The notes: a model not told the origin generated them from the sequence alone. Counted from the stretch's first letter, positions 26,553 through 35,850 are shown. The stretch: 64,000 nucleotides of DNA from Polyangiaceae bacterium (GCA_016712345.1 JADJRH010000011.1:4836001-4900000), one strand, 5' to 3'. Made by a program: numbers and translations.

Positions 26553-27587
26553 TTATTGCCGGTGATCGTCAATGAGCGCGCCTGTTTTTCCGTAGGCCAG
26601 CGCCCGCACCGAGTCACTCGCCAAGAAGTCATATGGAAAGCCGAGCTTGATCGCCGCCGCCTCGTTGAGCCGCTTCATTTGCTCGGCCGTCAACGTCACA
26701 TCGGCCGCGGCAAGATTATCAACAATCTGCTCATATTTGCGGGCCGCAATGATCGGAATCACATTGGGCGCCTGTTGCTTCACCCACGCAATTGAAACCT
26801 GCGAAGCCGTCCGCTCAATCTCACCCGCGATTTTTTGCACCTCCGCTACGATGGCGTGGTTTTTATCGGTGAGCCGATTGGCCGTCCAACCCACGCGCCG
26901 CGTGTCTTCCGGCGCTTTGCCGCTCGCATATTTGCCCGTCAAGATACCTGCGCCGAGCACGCCCCACGGAGTGACCGCCATATCCAACGCGCGCGCCATA
27001 GGAATGTGCTCGCGCTCCACATCGCGCTCAATGAGACTCCATTGCACCTGCAACGCCACAAAGCGACTCCACCCGCGCAGATCGGCCATGGTGTTGGCCT
27101 GCGCAATCCACCATGCGGGCGCATCACTAATGCCAACATACAGCACTTTCCCGGCCCGAACGAGGTCATCCAGACCGCGCATGGTTTCTTCAAAAGGTGT
27201 GTACGGGTCGTGGAGATGTACCCAATAAAGATCGATATAATCGGTGCCAAGCCGCTTGAGGCTTGTCTCCACCGATTGAACCATGTTTTTGCGTTGATTG
27301 CCGCCCGCGTTTGGATCGTCGGGCCGGGTGTTGAGCGAATATTTCGTAGCAATGACAAAGCGGGCGCGCTCGCTTGCAATGAACTCGCCCAAGATTTGTT
27401 CCGCCGAGCCGTTGGTATAATTGATTGCGCTGTCGAAAAAGTTACCGCCGCGCTCCACGAAGGTGTCGAACTGCCGGCGACTTTCATCGCGCGAAGCGCC
27501 AAAGCCCCAGTCTTCGCCGAACGTCATGGTGCCGAGTGCAAGTTCTGACACCCGGAGACCGCTCTTGCCAAGAAGTTTGTATCGCAT
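26553..27587 (-). CDS. Aldo/keto reductase
   Basis: An NADP(H)-dependent oxidoreductase of 344 residues with a TIM barrel. Visible elements are MRYKLLGKSGLRVSELALGT at the N-terminus and NFFDSAINYTNGSAEQILGE with catalytic Asp and Tyr. The catalytic Lys is in FVIATKYS and the His in YWVHLHDP. The C-terminal cofactor loop reads VIPIIAARKYEQIVDNL. It is closest to the group of oxidoreductases with LGTMTFG. I chose the ATG at 27587 as it starts the first beta-strand; in-frame starts exist up to 27653. The substrate is unknown. Confidence 0.9.
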   Translation of the reverse strand: MRYKLLGKSGLRVSELALGTMTFGEDWGFGASRDESRRQFDTFVERGGNFFDSAINYTNGSAEQILGEFIASERARFVIATKYSLNTRPDDPNAGGNQRKNMVQSVETSLKRLGTDYIDLYWVHLHDPYTPFEETMRGLDDLVRAGKVLYVGISDAPAWWIAQANTMADLRGWSRFVALQVQWSLIERDVEREHIPMARALDMAVTPWGVLGAGILTGKYASGKAPEDTRRVGWTANRLTDKNHAIVAEVQKIAGEIERTASQVSIAWVKQQAPNVIPIIAARKYEQIVDNLAAADVTLTAEQMKRLNEAAAIKLGFPYDFLASDSVRALAYGKTGALIDDHRQ

Positions 27588-27740
27588 GAGCCCCATTACT
27601 TCAGATCCGACGGCTCTGCCATGGCTAACTTTGCGTTCGCTCAGGCGCGACAAAGCGGAACAGCCAGCCCGAAAGCAAGGTGGTCTGCCGGTATAGATTT
27701 GGGTTGTATTGGATTGGTAGAACTGGACGGGTAGGTTTTG

Positions 27741-28286
27741 TTACGGCATCAGGCCGGAGCACATGGCAAACGGGCCGTCGCAGAACTGGGCTCGACAGTC
27801 AGTGCACGCCTGACTATTTGGGTCGGATAGGCACTGGTTCAGACAATTCATCACAACGCATTGAACCGTGTCGTCAAAGCACTGCGCGCACCCGTCGGAC
27901 AGACCCAGACCCTTAATGCAGTTGAGTGTGCCCGGCTCTTGTCCAAAGTTCATTTGAGCGCAGTCGTTCACTGCGTCTGCAATGGGTTTGTTGGGATCCT
28001 GAACAATGGCAAGATCGGCGTCGTTCGTGCACGCGCCCATCCCGGCGCCGCCGGTTCCAGTGGTGGTTGTCGTTGTGGAGGTGGTTGTAGTGGTGGTTGT
28101 CGTTGTGGTGCCGCCGCCGGTGTTAGACCCTCCGGTGCTTCCACCGGTGTTGGACCCTCCGGTGCTTCCACCGGTGGCGCCGCTTCCACCTTGACCGCCC
28201 GAACCGCCGGAGCCGGAAGTGCTACCGCCGTCGCAACCCGCAAGAACAATGATCGGAAGAACAAGAGCAAGCCAGGACGTTCGCAT
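27741..28286 (-). CDS. Secreted lipoprotein with Gly/Ser/Thr linker and Cys-rich domain
   Basis: A 181-residue protein. It has a type II signal (MRTSWLALVLPIIVLAGCDGG, Cys at residue 18). A low-complexity Gly/Ser/Asn linker encoded by a 27-bp tandem repeat follows, then a run of about 16 threonines broken by one serine. The C-terminal ~85-residue domain has ten or more cysteines (DGCAQCFDDTVQCVVMNCLN, CTDCRAQFCDGPFAMC). This layout is common among myxobacterial outer-surface lipoproteins. No function is known. The ATG at 28286 was preferred over upstream in-frame codons because of the signal sequence. Confidence 0.85.
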   Translation of the reverse strand: MRTSWLALVLPIIVLAGCDGGSTSGSGGSGGQGGSGATGGSTGGSNTGGSTGGSNTGGGTTTTTTTTTTSTTTTTTGTGGAGMGACTNDADLAIVQDPNKPIADAVNDCAQMNFGQEPGTLNCIKGLGLSDGCAQCFDDTVQCVVMNCLNQCLSDPNSQACTDCRAQFCDGPFAMCSGLMP

Positions 28287-28450
28287 GAATGGGATCCCTT
28301 CGGTTGAGGCGGAGCGTTTTCCGCGCGTTAAGCCACTTCTACCAAGTTGAGCCACGCGTCAAGATTTTTGAGAGCGTACCTTTCTACCCATCCCAATCTA
28401 CCCATCCGATACGACCAAACGAACGCGCCAAACCGGTTCGCACGGTGTTG

Positions 28451-28480
28451 CGTACACAAACGTTTCAATTGAACGGCAAA
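28451..28480 (+). repeat. Dispersed element, family 2, copy 1
   Basis: CGTACACAAACGTTTCAATT followed by GAACGGCAAA. Near-identical stretches occur at 53008-53036 and 56117-56146. It lies in the 324-base gap between a minus-strand lipoprotein and a plus-strand membrane protein, which otherwise holds two TCTACCC motifs (28382, 28395) and presumably promoters for both. Confidence 0.6.
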
Positions 28481-28610
28481 CCGCCCCGCCCCTCGGTCCG
28501 CCGCTCCGCTTTGTAACGCTTTCGTTGTATTCTAAGCGGACTTAGTGTAACGCTTACCTGCGGGAAGGTTGAGTCACTTGGTGCTCGGCCTTCCCAATGG
28601 AGGAGCCATC

Positions 28611-29045
28611 GTGAACCCGTATCAACCGCCGTCCCCGTTTCAGAATCAACCTTACCAAATGCCCAACGAACACGTCGAGCGCCTCAAACGCATCGCGTTT
28701 GACCAGCGGATGATCAACTTTGTGGTGTTGGCCTATTTGGGCGTTGGTGGAATGAACACGTCCATGGCTGCCGAGACGGGTCAAGAAGCTGCATTGATGC
28801 GTATCATCATCGGCTTTGTCGCGCTGTTTGTGATCATTGCGGGCGTCGTGTTTGCCGTTCGCATGGCAAGCGCACTCCATGGCACCGTCATCGCCGTTCT
28901 CTGCGCGGTCTCGCTGATTATTCCGTGCGTTGGGCTGATTGTCCTTTTGGTGCTCAATAGTCAAGCCACCCGCGTGCTAAGAAATGCGGGGTTGAAAGTG
29001 GGCCTTTTGGGTGTTGATTCCAGTCAATTCCGAAACTGGCGGTAG
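28611..29045 (+). CDS. Small membrane protein with Pro/Gln-rich N-terminus
   Basis: 144 residues. A short Pro/Gln-rich cytoplasmic tail (NPYQPPSPFQNQPYQ) is followed by three hydrophobic segments (around residues 35-55, 66-88 and 94-118) and a basic C-terminus. The start is a GTG preceded at good spacing by a strong ribosome site (GGAGGAGCCATC). A TTG at 28569 is in frame but lacks one. No family recognised. Confidence 0.8.
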   Translation: MNPYQPPSPFQNQPYQMPNEHVERLKRIAFDQRMINFVVLAYLGVGGMNTSMAAETGQEAALMRIIIGFVALFVIIAGVVFAVRMASALHGTVIAVLCAVSLIIPCVGLIVLLVLNSQATRVLRNAGLKVGLLGVDSSQFRNWR

Positions 29046-29062
29046 CCGCGCGCGCACAGACG

Positions 29063-29097
29063 TTCACTCACGCGAAACGAACGGTGTAGTTGCAACG
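29063..29097 (+). repeat. Dispersed 35-bp dyad element, copy A
   Basis: Family-1 element starting 17 bases after the preceding stop, between two convergent genes. The first dyad is TTCACTCACGCGAA. The second is a weaker G-U-type version (CGGTGTAGTTG). One extra A relative to the other copies. Confidence 0.65.
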
Positions 29098-29192
29098 AAG
29101 AGTGCGTGAACCCCCCCCTGGGAGAAATCCAACCGATCACATCCTTCCCCCGGTTTGAACCGGGGAAACGATGGCACGGCGTGCAGAATCAG

Positions 29193-29816
29193 CTACCAGC
29201 AGTTGCCTTGGGGTTGGTCGTTCACGTGAACCCAAAATCGATCTGCCAGGGTGTGCGTCGGCGAAGCCGACATGTACTTCGTGTTGAGGTTGCCATAGGC
29301 GGTGAAGCCCCAACCACCGCCGCCGTCGTGGTGCTCCGCCATCTGCCAGCCGGGGCCAAACTCGCTCACGCAATACCCATTGGCAGCAGCAAGAGACGTG
29401 AGCGAGGTGCCGGCGATCGGATGCGTTATGCCGAGGTTTCCCGCCGCCCACCCGTTGTAGAATGAACCGACGAAACCGTTGCTTGCCGACCCATCTTTTC
29501 GAATGCAGAGGATCGGTCTGGACAACTTACAATCCGTATCACCGGTGTACGGATTGCAACTCTCAGAGGGCGTCACCGTTGAGTCGTGACACGATACGGC
29601 ATCCTGACCTTTCTCATTGGTATGGTAGCGTTTCACCCAGGTAAGGCCGCAGTTTGCGCCGACAGGGCAGTTCATCTGGAGGGCATCTGCAACCTCGGCA
29701 GTGGACTCTTCCTCCGCGATCTCGGCGCTGTCAAACTCTTCACCATTACAACCGGCGAAAAGCGCGGCAATTGAGGTAAGCCAAAATGAGATACCAAACA
29801 CTCGTTTCAGAGTCAT
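29193..29816 (-). CDS. Lipoprotein with conserved Trp/His-rich C-terminal domain
   Basis: 207 residues. Signal peptide with lipobox (LTSIAALFAGCNGEE; start ATG 29816), an acidic spacer, then a domain with several cysteines. It ends FGPGWQMAEHHDGGGGWGF...DRFWVHVNDQPQGNCW. I recall similar C-termini (GW-x-MAEFHDG ... FWVHVNDQPANCW) in secreted proteins of myxobacteria, without a known function. The upstream region contains GTGTCACC inverted repeats (29968-30009) that may control it. Confidence 0.8.
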   Translation of the reverse strand: MTLKRVFGISFWLTSIAALFAGCNGEEFDSAEIAEEESTAEVADALQMNCPVGANCGLTWVKRYHTNEKGQDAVSCHDSTVTPSESCNPYTGDTDCKLSRPILCIRKDGSASNGFVGSFYNGWAAGNLGITHPIAGTSLTSLAAANGYCVSEFGPGWQMAEHHDGGGGWGFTAYGNLNTKYMSASPTHTLADRFWVHVNDQPQGNCW

Positions 29817-29967
29817 GGGATGATCCTCTTTCATCGGGTCAGGCAGCGATTTTGTACCGCTGTCCACTGCCCAATTGAGATGGTACACATCGCAAAGCAC
29901 ATGCCGCCGCAAGCCGTGAGGGCCAAAGCCCTAAAAAAGCCGGCCTGTCGTACAGACTTCCTTCGCA

Positions 29968-30009
29968 GTGTCACCGTGGAGGTGACACTTTTAAAGCGAC
30001 GGTGTCACC
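29968..30009. promoter_or_regulatory. GTGTCACC inverted repeats (candidate operator)
   Basis: A perfect 8-bp dyad, GTGTCACC-GTGGA-GGTGACAC (29968-29988), is followed 12 bases later by GGTGTCACC (30001-30009), itself palindromic. It lies in the 354-base divergent gap between the lipoprotein start at 29816 and the Cys-rich protein start at 30171. This layout suits a dimeric repressor or CRP/FNR-type factor. The rest of the gap shows no gene. Confidence 0.55.
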
Positions 30010-30170
30010 CCAGCGTGTACACTTTTTATTGTCGCAACACTCGGCCGCGGGCAACGGCGTGAAGTAGGGGTCGGCACAACGATTGCTCATGAATCCACTG
30101 CCTGCATCCAACAACGGATCCTCCACCAAGATCCATTGAGTTTGCACGGCCAGAAAGGTGGCACTCTACT

Positions 30171-31043
30171 ATGCTTAGGTCGATCCTTCGTCTTCAGGTT
30201 CCTCATCGCTCCCGCGGCCTCACCCTGTCAGGCGTGGTGCTCACCATGCTATTGGCCGTTACGTTCGGCAATGGCGCGTCCGGCTGCCTCGACATTGGCG
30301 CCCCCGGCACCTTAGGCGGCGAATGCTTGGTCGACAGCGATTGCGCAACTGGGCTTGTCTGTGCCTGGCAATTCTGCCACACTGAGTGCAACGCGAGCAC
30401 CGATTGCAACAAAGACTACCCAATGTGTGTGGGGAGTGACAGCGGAAAGCCGTATTGCGATGAAGTTCGCACATGCGACAACAACTTGCATTGCCCCGAG
30501 GGCCAAACCTGCACGAGCGCCGGTGTCTGCGCAATGAAGTGCGTCGCGAAGGAGGATTGTTTGACAGATCAGCTTTGTCAGGCAGGGGCCTGCGTCTCGA
30601 AAGAAGACAACACGGACAACACGGAAGTGTTGCCCAACGCCGAAGGCACCCCCTGCAAAGTCCACAGCGAGTGCATCTCGCGGCTCTGTTTTGACGGGCA
30701 CTGCAGAGAGTGCGTCGAGGACTTCGACTGTCCACTGGGGTACACTTGCCAGTGCCCATTGGGACAGGTTTGCAACCCACAACCATCATCGCCCGAGCGC
30801 CAATGCGTGCCGGAGTCATGCAGCGATTGTAAGTCCGCGATTGCAGAGCTTCTACTCGGGCAGACACCTGTACTCTGTCCAGACTCGCTGTCAGACCTTA
30901 ATGATCTTTTCACTTGTGCCTGCTCAAACCCAGTCTGCGACGACAACCTCTGTGCTAACTCTCTCCTAGCGCCGTCCCCCGAATGCAAACAACACCTGGA
31001 TTCGTCCTGCAAAGGCGCGCTGGATGCCTGTTTCGAAAATTGA
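30171..31043 (+). CDS. Secreted cysteine-rich protein, probable lipoprotein
   Basis: 290 residues. An N-terminal hydrophobic signal (about 17-40) ends NGASGCLDIG, possibly a lipobox with Cys39. The mature part has more than 30 cysteines in repeats of the form C-x4-DC-x4-C-x4-C (CLVDSDCATGLVCAWQFC, CVAKEDCLTDQLCQAGAC, CVEDFDCPLGYTCQC), like the EB/Dickkopf-type modules of myxobacterial surface proteins. The function is unknown; it is likely disulfide-stabilised at the cell surface. Confidence 0.85.
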   Translation: MLRSILRLQVPHRSRGLTLSGVVLTMLLAVTFGNGASGCLDIGAPGTLGGECLVDSDCATGLVCAWQFCHTECNASTDCNKDYPMCVGSDSGKPYCDEVRTCDNNLHCPEGQTCTSAGVCAMKCVAKEDCLTDQLCQAGACVSKEDNTDNTEVLPNAEGTPCKVHSECISRLCFDGHCRECVEDFDCPLGYTCQCPLGQVCNPQPSSPERQCVPESCSDCKSAIAELLLGQTPVLCPDSLSDLNDLFTCACSNPVCDDNLCANSLLAPSPECKQHLDSSCKGALDACFEN

Positions 31044-31102
31044 TATCCGATCTGATGCATGAAAGACGGCGCGGGAAGATCCCCCAGGCAAATCATCCCA
31101 TC

Positions 31103-32536
31103 TCATTCAAAACGGCCGACGAAGAGCACCGATGCCCCAGACCTCCCCGGCGTCATATCCACCATGGGTAGAACGGACCATTGAGCGGTGTTTGTTTTGC
31201 TCGACTGAGAATCAAAAAGGCTCGCATCGTTCCCGAGAAAAAGCCACATGCCGGTGGCGATGAGCGCCGCACCAAGTCCAATGCCTATCCCCCCGAGTGC
31301 CTGACCCTGACGGTAGGTTGGACATGCCGTTCGGTTGGCAGCGTTGTTGTCGGCGTCACAGAGCGCCTTGTTGTAAATGGGTCGCTCCGCCTGCTCGGTG
31401 AAGTAACCCAAAACGCTCGCACCCCCAATCGCCGCAACAGCTCCACCTGTCAGAACGCCAATGCCCCAGCGCCGCCGCGCCTCAAATTTTACCTTGGCCT
31501 CGTTCACTGTGAACTGGGTAGGAACAAGCCGAAGCGCCACGGTTGTAATCGCGCCTGAGTTGATCTCTATCGCTTGTTCGATCGGCTCGAAACCGTGTTT
31601 CCTGATGACCAGATTATGCACTCCCGGAGCCAGCCGGAGACCCAATTTTGTGAGGTTCCGCCGCTCACCGTCGACCAATAAAACAAGATCTTCTTCAGCG
31701 AGGCTAATGGTCAGGGTGCCGCCGTGCGCTTCAATCCACGATGTGTCTTCCACCATGCGCACCGAAAGGGTATGCTCCACGCCCGAGTCGAGTTTTTTCT
31801 CAGCAAGGAATGTTGTGTACCCATCGCGTCGTACCTGAATCTTGTGGTTACCGGGCGCAAGTTCCAGCGGGGTTGTCAGGGGTGTTGTGCCGGCCACGGC
31901 ACCGTCCACAATCACTTCTGCACGGGCAAGCATGGTAGAGATGGACAGTTTTGCCGTGTGAACCAGCTCAAACGCAAGAGCTTGTTTGTCGAGCGCCTTC
32001 ATGGTCACTTCGGTAACGATCGGTACATACCCCGGTGCGGCTACCCGTACCTGATGAACTCCACCGGTTATGGAGAGCAGCTTTTTTGAAGGGGTTTTCG
32101 CGCGAACCTGACCGTCCACTTCAACCGTCGCACCGTCCACGTTTGCAATCACTGATAGTCTACCCACACGCGTCTGTTGCTTCGCCAGTAGGGCTTCCCA
32201 GCGCTGCCGCTGATCACTCGGGAGCGAGCGAATATACACACTGGAATCAAAACACTGCTCCAGCGCCTCCACTGATTCGCCCGAATGGTTCAACTTGTAC
32301 TCTACGAAACCGATATTGCAGTGGACCGCGCTTGTCCGTTCATGCAGACGTATTGATAAAAAGGCCGCGCGCGCCGCAACATAGTCGCCCAGCTTGAGGA
32401 GGCGAACCCCGTTCGCAAACGTCTCATCGGCGGTTGGGGCAGATGCCTCTTGGGCCACCGCGCTTCGTGTGTACACAAAGTTCAACAAAACGAGCAATGT
32501 TAGCCAGAGTCGTTTCCATTTCACGGCGTACCTCAT
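31103..32536 (-). CDS. TPR and PEGA-domain exported protein
   Basis: 477 residues. A signal peptide (LWLTLLVLLNFVYTRSAVAQ) precedes TPR-like helices (about 35-130), then three PEGA beta domains: VEVDGQVRAKTPSKKLLSI..GVHQVRVAAPGY, VIVDGAVAGTTPL..GNHKIQVRRDGY and LLVDGERRNLTKLGLRL..GVHNLVIRKHGF. Next come two hydrophobic segments near residues 355-425 and a short C-terminal tail. PEGA proteins act at the cell surface and in Myxococcota often sit beside Ser/Thr kinases. It is the last gene of a three-gene operon, starting 5 bases after the kinase stop, so it may be the output or sensor partner of that kinase. Confidence 0.9.
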   Translation of the reverse strand: MRYAVKWKRLWLTLLVLLNFVYTRSAVAQEASAPTADETFANGVRLLKLGDYVAARAAFLSIRLHERTSAVHCNIGFVEYKLNHSGESVEALEQCFDSSVYIRSLPSDQRQRWEALLAKQQTRVGRLSVIANVDGATVEVDGQVRAKTPSKKLLSITGGVHQVRVAAPGYVPIVTEVTMKALDKQALAFELVHTAKLSISTMLARAEVIVDGAVAGTTPLTTPLELAPGNHKIQVRRDGYTTFLAEKKLDSGVEHTLSVRMVEDTSWIEAHGGTLTISLAEEDLVLLVDGERRNLTKLGLRLAPGVHNLVIRKHGFEPIEQAIEINSGAITTVALRLVPTQFTVNEAKVKFEARRRWGIGVLTGGAVAAIGGASVLGYFTEQAERPIYNKALCDADNNAANRTACPTYRQGQALGGIGIGLGAALIATGMWLFLGNDASLFDSQSSKTNTAQWSVLPMVDMTPGRSGASVLFVGRFE

Positions 32537-32541
32537 TTCTG

Positions 32542-33951
32542 TCAGGTTCGCTGCTTGACCGGCTCGGGCTCGGGCAAGTCAGGAGGCAAGGTGGATGGCT
32601 GTGGAGGTTTTGGAACCGACCTCGGTGCATCCTTCTTTAGCGATCCCGTGGGTTTGGGTGGAGGCCCCGGGTTGGGCAACCCAACCGGAGTGACTCCTTT
32701 GGCCGGTATGGGAACGTTCCCGCTCGATGTGGACACGGGCACAACCCCAATCCCCGAGGCGGTTGATAAGGGCACCGTCTCATGCAGCGATGTGTTTTGG
32801 GCGATTGAGGGTGTTGAGACGGCCTTAGACAGATCCTGGTGGAGTATGACCACGCTGAGGAGGAAGACGCCCAGCAGGCCGAAAAGGGTCAATGGGTGTT
32901 TCACCCCTCCCCACCGCGAAAGGGAACGATACGGAACAGCGGGCCCCACGCCCGGCATTGAACTCGGTTCAGGCGGGGATGGTAAGGTCAACTGGGATTC
33001 TAGAAGCCCGACGCGCATGGTTGATTCCAACAGATCCGTTTCTCCCATCGACAGGTTCAGGTCAGCACCTACCGGTATGTCAACAACGGTATCGCGTTTC
33101 GGATCACAGACGCGGTCCAAGGCTTCGCCGAGTTCACGCGCTGAAACAAATCGACCCGACTTTTCAACCGCCATAGCGCGCGCCACCAAATTGCAAAAAC
33201 TCTCGGGTAAGTCCGGCCGGGCAACACTCACCGGCTGCGGCTTGCCAAAGCGCGCGCGGACTCCAAGCTGCGTTGGATTTTCCGTCTGGAACGGTCTGCG
33301 CCCGGTTGCACATTCATACAAGATCACCCCAAGCGAATAAATGTCAGAACGTTCGTCGACAGTGTCCCACCCGAGCAGTTGCTCCGGCGGCATGTACGCA
33401 GGGGTTCCAAGCGCGACACCGGGGCTTGTGAGGGTTGCACCATTTTCCACAAGCTTGGAAATTCCAAAGTCGAGCACCTTCACAAACGGCTTTCCTTCGC
33501 GCGTTGTCAGGAAGAGGTTCTGGGGCTTGAGATCCCGATGGATGATCTTGGCGTCATGCGCTGCCTGGACCGCCTCGCATACCTGACCCATGATCTCGCA
33601 GATCTCCATTAGCCCGAGGGAAGGTTTGCGTCGGATCCGCTCCGCCAGTGTTTCCCCGGAAAGCAACTCCATCATCAGGTAAGGTTCGCCACTCGAAAGT
33701 ACACCCGCGTCGTGGACCTGGATAATGTGCGGGTTGCCAATCTTCCCATCCGCTGCAACTTCCCGCCAAAACCGCGCGACCATGCGGTTTGACTGCGCAA
33801 CATGCGGATGCAAGAGTTTGAGAGCGCATCGCTTTCCTGTGCGGCGGTGCTCCACTTCATACACACTGCCCATGCCGCCCTGTCCCAAGAGGCGCACGAT
33901 ACAAAACTTATCCCCCAACAGGGTGCCTTGAGCAAGCTCCGTCGCCTTCAT
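32542..33951 (-). CDS. Hanks-type Ser/Thr protein kinase with one TM helix
   Basis: 469 residues. The kinase domain (about 15-275) is complete: glycine loop GQGGMGSVYE, Lys45 in CALKLL, catalytic loop IIHRDLKPQNL (Asp140), DFG at 161-163, and GTPAYMPPEQL as activation segment/P+1 loop. A juxtamembrane region leads to a single TM helix (LTLFGLLGVFLLSVVIL, near residue 360), with a Ser/Thr- then Pro-rich extracytoplasmic tail of ~90 residues that lacks PASTA domains. The start overlaps the stop of the FHA-sigma-54 gene by 4 bases. The tail and the neighbouring PEGA protein suggest envelope sensing. The FHA domain of the operon partner is a likely phospho-Thr reader. Confidence 0.95.
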   Translation of the reverse strand: MKATELAQGTLLGDKFCIVRLLGQGGMGSVYEVEHRRTGKRCALKLLHPHVAQSNRMVARFWREVAADGKIGNPHIIQVHDAGVLSSGEPYLMMELLSGETLAERIRRKPSLGLMEICEIMGQVCEAVQAAHDAKIIHRDLKPQNLFLTTREGKPFVKVLDFGISKLVENGATLTSPGVALGTPAYMPPEQLLGWDTVDERSDIYSLGVILYECATGRRPFQTENPTQLGVRARFGKPQPVSVARPDLPESFCNLVARAMAVEKSGRFVSARELGEALDRVCDPKRDTVVDIPVGADLNLSMGETDLLESTMRVGLLESQLTLPSPPEPSSMPGVGPAVPYRSLSRWGGVKHPLTLFGLLGVFLLSVVILHQDLSKAVSTPSIAQNTSLHETVPLSTASGIGVVPVSTSSGNVPIPAKGVTPVGLPNPGPPPKPTGSLKKDAPRSVPKPPQPSTLPPDLPEPEPVKQRT

Positions 33952-35342
33952 TCGCAGCTCCTTCCAACCTTTTTGAGAAGCCTGTGGAGGTATCCTCGCG
34001 CGAGCCCCGCCTCCTCCGCGGCGCGCGTCACATTCCCCTCATGGCGGTCCATCAACGAGTTGAGGTACTCTTCCAGAAAGCGACGGTGCGCACGCGCCTG
34101 TTCCTCTTCAAATGGTCGGCTCGAATCCACACCGTTGTGCGAAAGGGCCTCTCTCCCTGCCACGCTGAACTCAGGTAAGATTGGCTGAAAGCCTCCGAAA
34201 GCAACACAGCATTCGATGTGATTACCCAGTTCGCGTACATTCCCCGGCCATTGCGCGCTCATCAACCGAGCAAGAATCTCGGGTGAAGTCAGGTGATCAC
34301 GGGCGCGACTCTCAGCACTCATGTGATGGAGAAACCGATTCACCAGAACAGGAATGTCATCGGGACGCTCACGCAGCGGCGGAATGGTGGCCTGCAACAC
34401 CGCAAGACGCTGGTACAAGTCGGCCCTGAAACGACCCGCGTTTTGATCGGCGCGCAGATCGCGGAGGGTGGCAGCAATCACACGAACATTCACTTTTCTC
34501 GACTCGTTTGACCCGAGCCGCCGCACCTCCCGATTTTCCAAAACTCGAAGCAGCTTGGATTGAAGTTCTTTTGGCAGCTCTCCAATTTCGTCAAGAAAAA
34601 CCGTTCCGCCTTCGGCCGCTTCAAACACCCCTTTTCTCGCCTTCGTCGCCCCGGTAAACGCGTCTTTTTCATGTCCAAAGAGTTCATCATCGATCAAATG
34701 GGTAGAGACGGCACCGCAATCAACAACCAAAAAAGGCTTCCCTCGACGCTTGCTCTCCTGATGAATCGCTTCTGCGGCGGTGGTCTTCCCTGTTCCAGTC
34801 TCTCCATAGAGCAACACGTTTGAATCGCGGCGCGCGGCCACTTCAATAAAGGCGAAAAACGACCGCATTGCTTGAGACCGACCCACAATCTTACCCACCT
34901 CGGTACGTGAAGAAAGGGCAAGAGCATTACTCACCTCAAGCAGTTCAAACCGGAGAACCACCTGACCAAGCCGTAAGATGCTGCCATGCCTTAGAAACGC
35001 CGACTGGACGCGAACTCCATCTAACACGGTCCCGTTCTGACTCTTGCAATCTACAACTTGAAAGCCTTTTGGCCCAACGATCACCTCGCAATGAAAACGC
35101 GACACGGTGGGTTGAGGAAGAGCCAAGTCGTTGCAGGGGTGAGCGCCGATTGAGCACCTATCAAGGGTAGATTCCCACACGCGTCCCGGTACAAGCTCAG
35201 GACGCGGCGAAGAAGGCGAAGCCTCGGACGTGGACGCGAGCACATCCACAACCACAATCCGAAAACGGCGAACGCGCACGCGGTCATCCACCTCAAAACG
35301 GGCCGTAGTCGAATCATGGGATGTGGTGTACTCCATTGTCAT
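33948..35342 (-). CDS. FHA-domain sigma-54-dependent transcriptional activator
   Basis: 464 residues. An N-terminal FHA domain (about 35-135; LPQPTVSRFHCEV and CKSQNGTVLDGVRVQ) binds phosphothreonine. A AAA+ domain follows with Walker A GETGTGKT, an intact sigma-54 loop (DAFTGATKARKG), Walker B GGTVFLDEIGEL and an R-finger region. A Fis-type HTH (NVTRAAEEAGLARGYLHRLL) is at the end. The start at 35342 has an SD sequence (GAGGAG) eight bases upstream; a GTG at 35351 is less well placed. It is first gene of the operon with a Hanks kinase and PEGA protein. Kinase-controlled sigma-54 activation is the inferred logic, well known in myxobacteria. Confidence 0.93.
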   Translation of the reverse strand: MTMEYTTSHDSTTARFEVDDRVRVRRFRIVVVDVLASTSEASPSSPRPELVPGRVWESTLDRCSIGAHPCNDLALPQPTVSRFHCEVIVGPKGFQVVDCKSQNGTVLDGVRVQSAFLRHGSILRLGQVVLRFELLEVSNALALSSRTEVGKIVGRSQAMRSFFAFIEVAARRDSNVLLYGETGTGKTTAAEAIHQESKRRGKPFLVVDCGAVSTHLIDDELFGHEKDAFTGATKARKGVFEAAEGGTVFLDEIGELPKELQSKLLRVLENREVRRLGSNESRKVNVRVIAATLRDLRADQNAGRFRADLYQRLAVLQATIPPLRERPDDIPVLVNRFLHHMSAESRARDHLTSPEILARLMSAQWPGNVRELGNHIECCVAFGGFQPILPEFSVAGREALSHNGVDSSRPFEEEQARAHRRFLEEYLNSLMDRHEGNVTRAAEEAGLARGYLHRLLKKVGRSCE

Positions 35343-35727
35343 AGCGAACACTCCTCACTTTAGAACATCAACTCTCGTCCACGCTCGGTGTGGTTTTCAA
35401 TTGGCAATGCTCATACCAGTTGAATATCAATAAAAGCTATTGCGGCCATAAACACTCTGGGAGCCACGGCGTCTGTGTTGCTATTGAAATACCTCTCGTG
35501 CGGGGCGCGTCTGACCCGATGATTTCAACATCGAAAACGGCTTGTCTGTGCAAAAAACAACGACACTCTTCATTTGACCGTCAACTCGTTAACACCCATA
35601 CCGATCTTCGAATGCTATGAGTGGGCGGAGTCTGTCGCAGCCATCACCAAAACGTACGATTAGCAAAAGTTGCAATCGCATGGCGAATTGCCAACCCTAG
35701 TTGGCAGATCAATGAGATCGGATTACC

Positions 35728-35820
35728 TTTGATCGCGACGGCTATGTGTACATCGCCGAATCCATCGCGGGCGCCGTATACAAGGTGCCTGCCGGGCGCC
35801 TTCGAATGAGGGTCGGATAG
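35728..35820 (+). pseudogene. NHL/SMP-30-like beta-propeller fragment
   Basis: The 30 codons before a TAG read FDRDGYVYIAESIAGAVYKV then PAGRL. This matches the blade consensus of NHL or SMP-30-like propellers (D-x-x-G-x-x-Y-[VI]-A-[DE]), which repeats many times in real proteins. Nothing similar precedes it. It is probably the 3' stub of a lost gene. Confidence 0.5.
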
Positions 35821-35850
35821 CCCGTGCCCCGACGTTCACACGCGCGGACG

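Noticed and set aside
27960..28220. Possible CRISPR-like repeats near 28.1 kb and 44.8 kb
   Set aside because: The first is a coding low-complexity Gly/Ser/Asn/Thr linker and the second a contiguous tandem array. Neither has unique spacers, and no cas genes are present.
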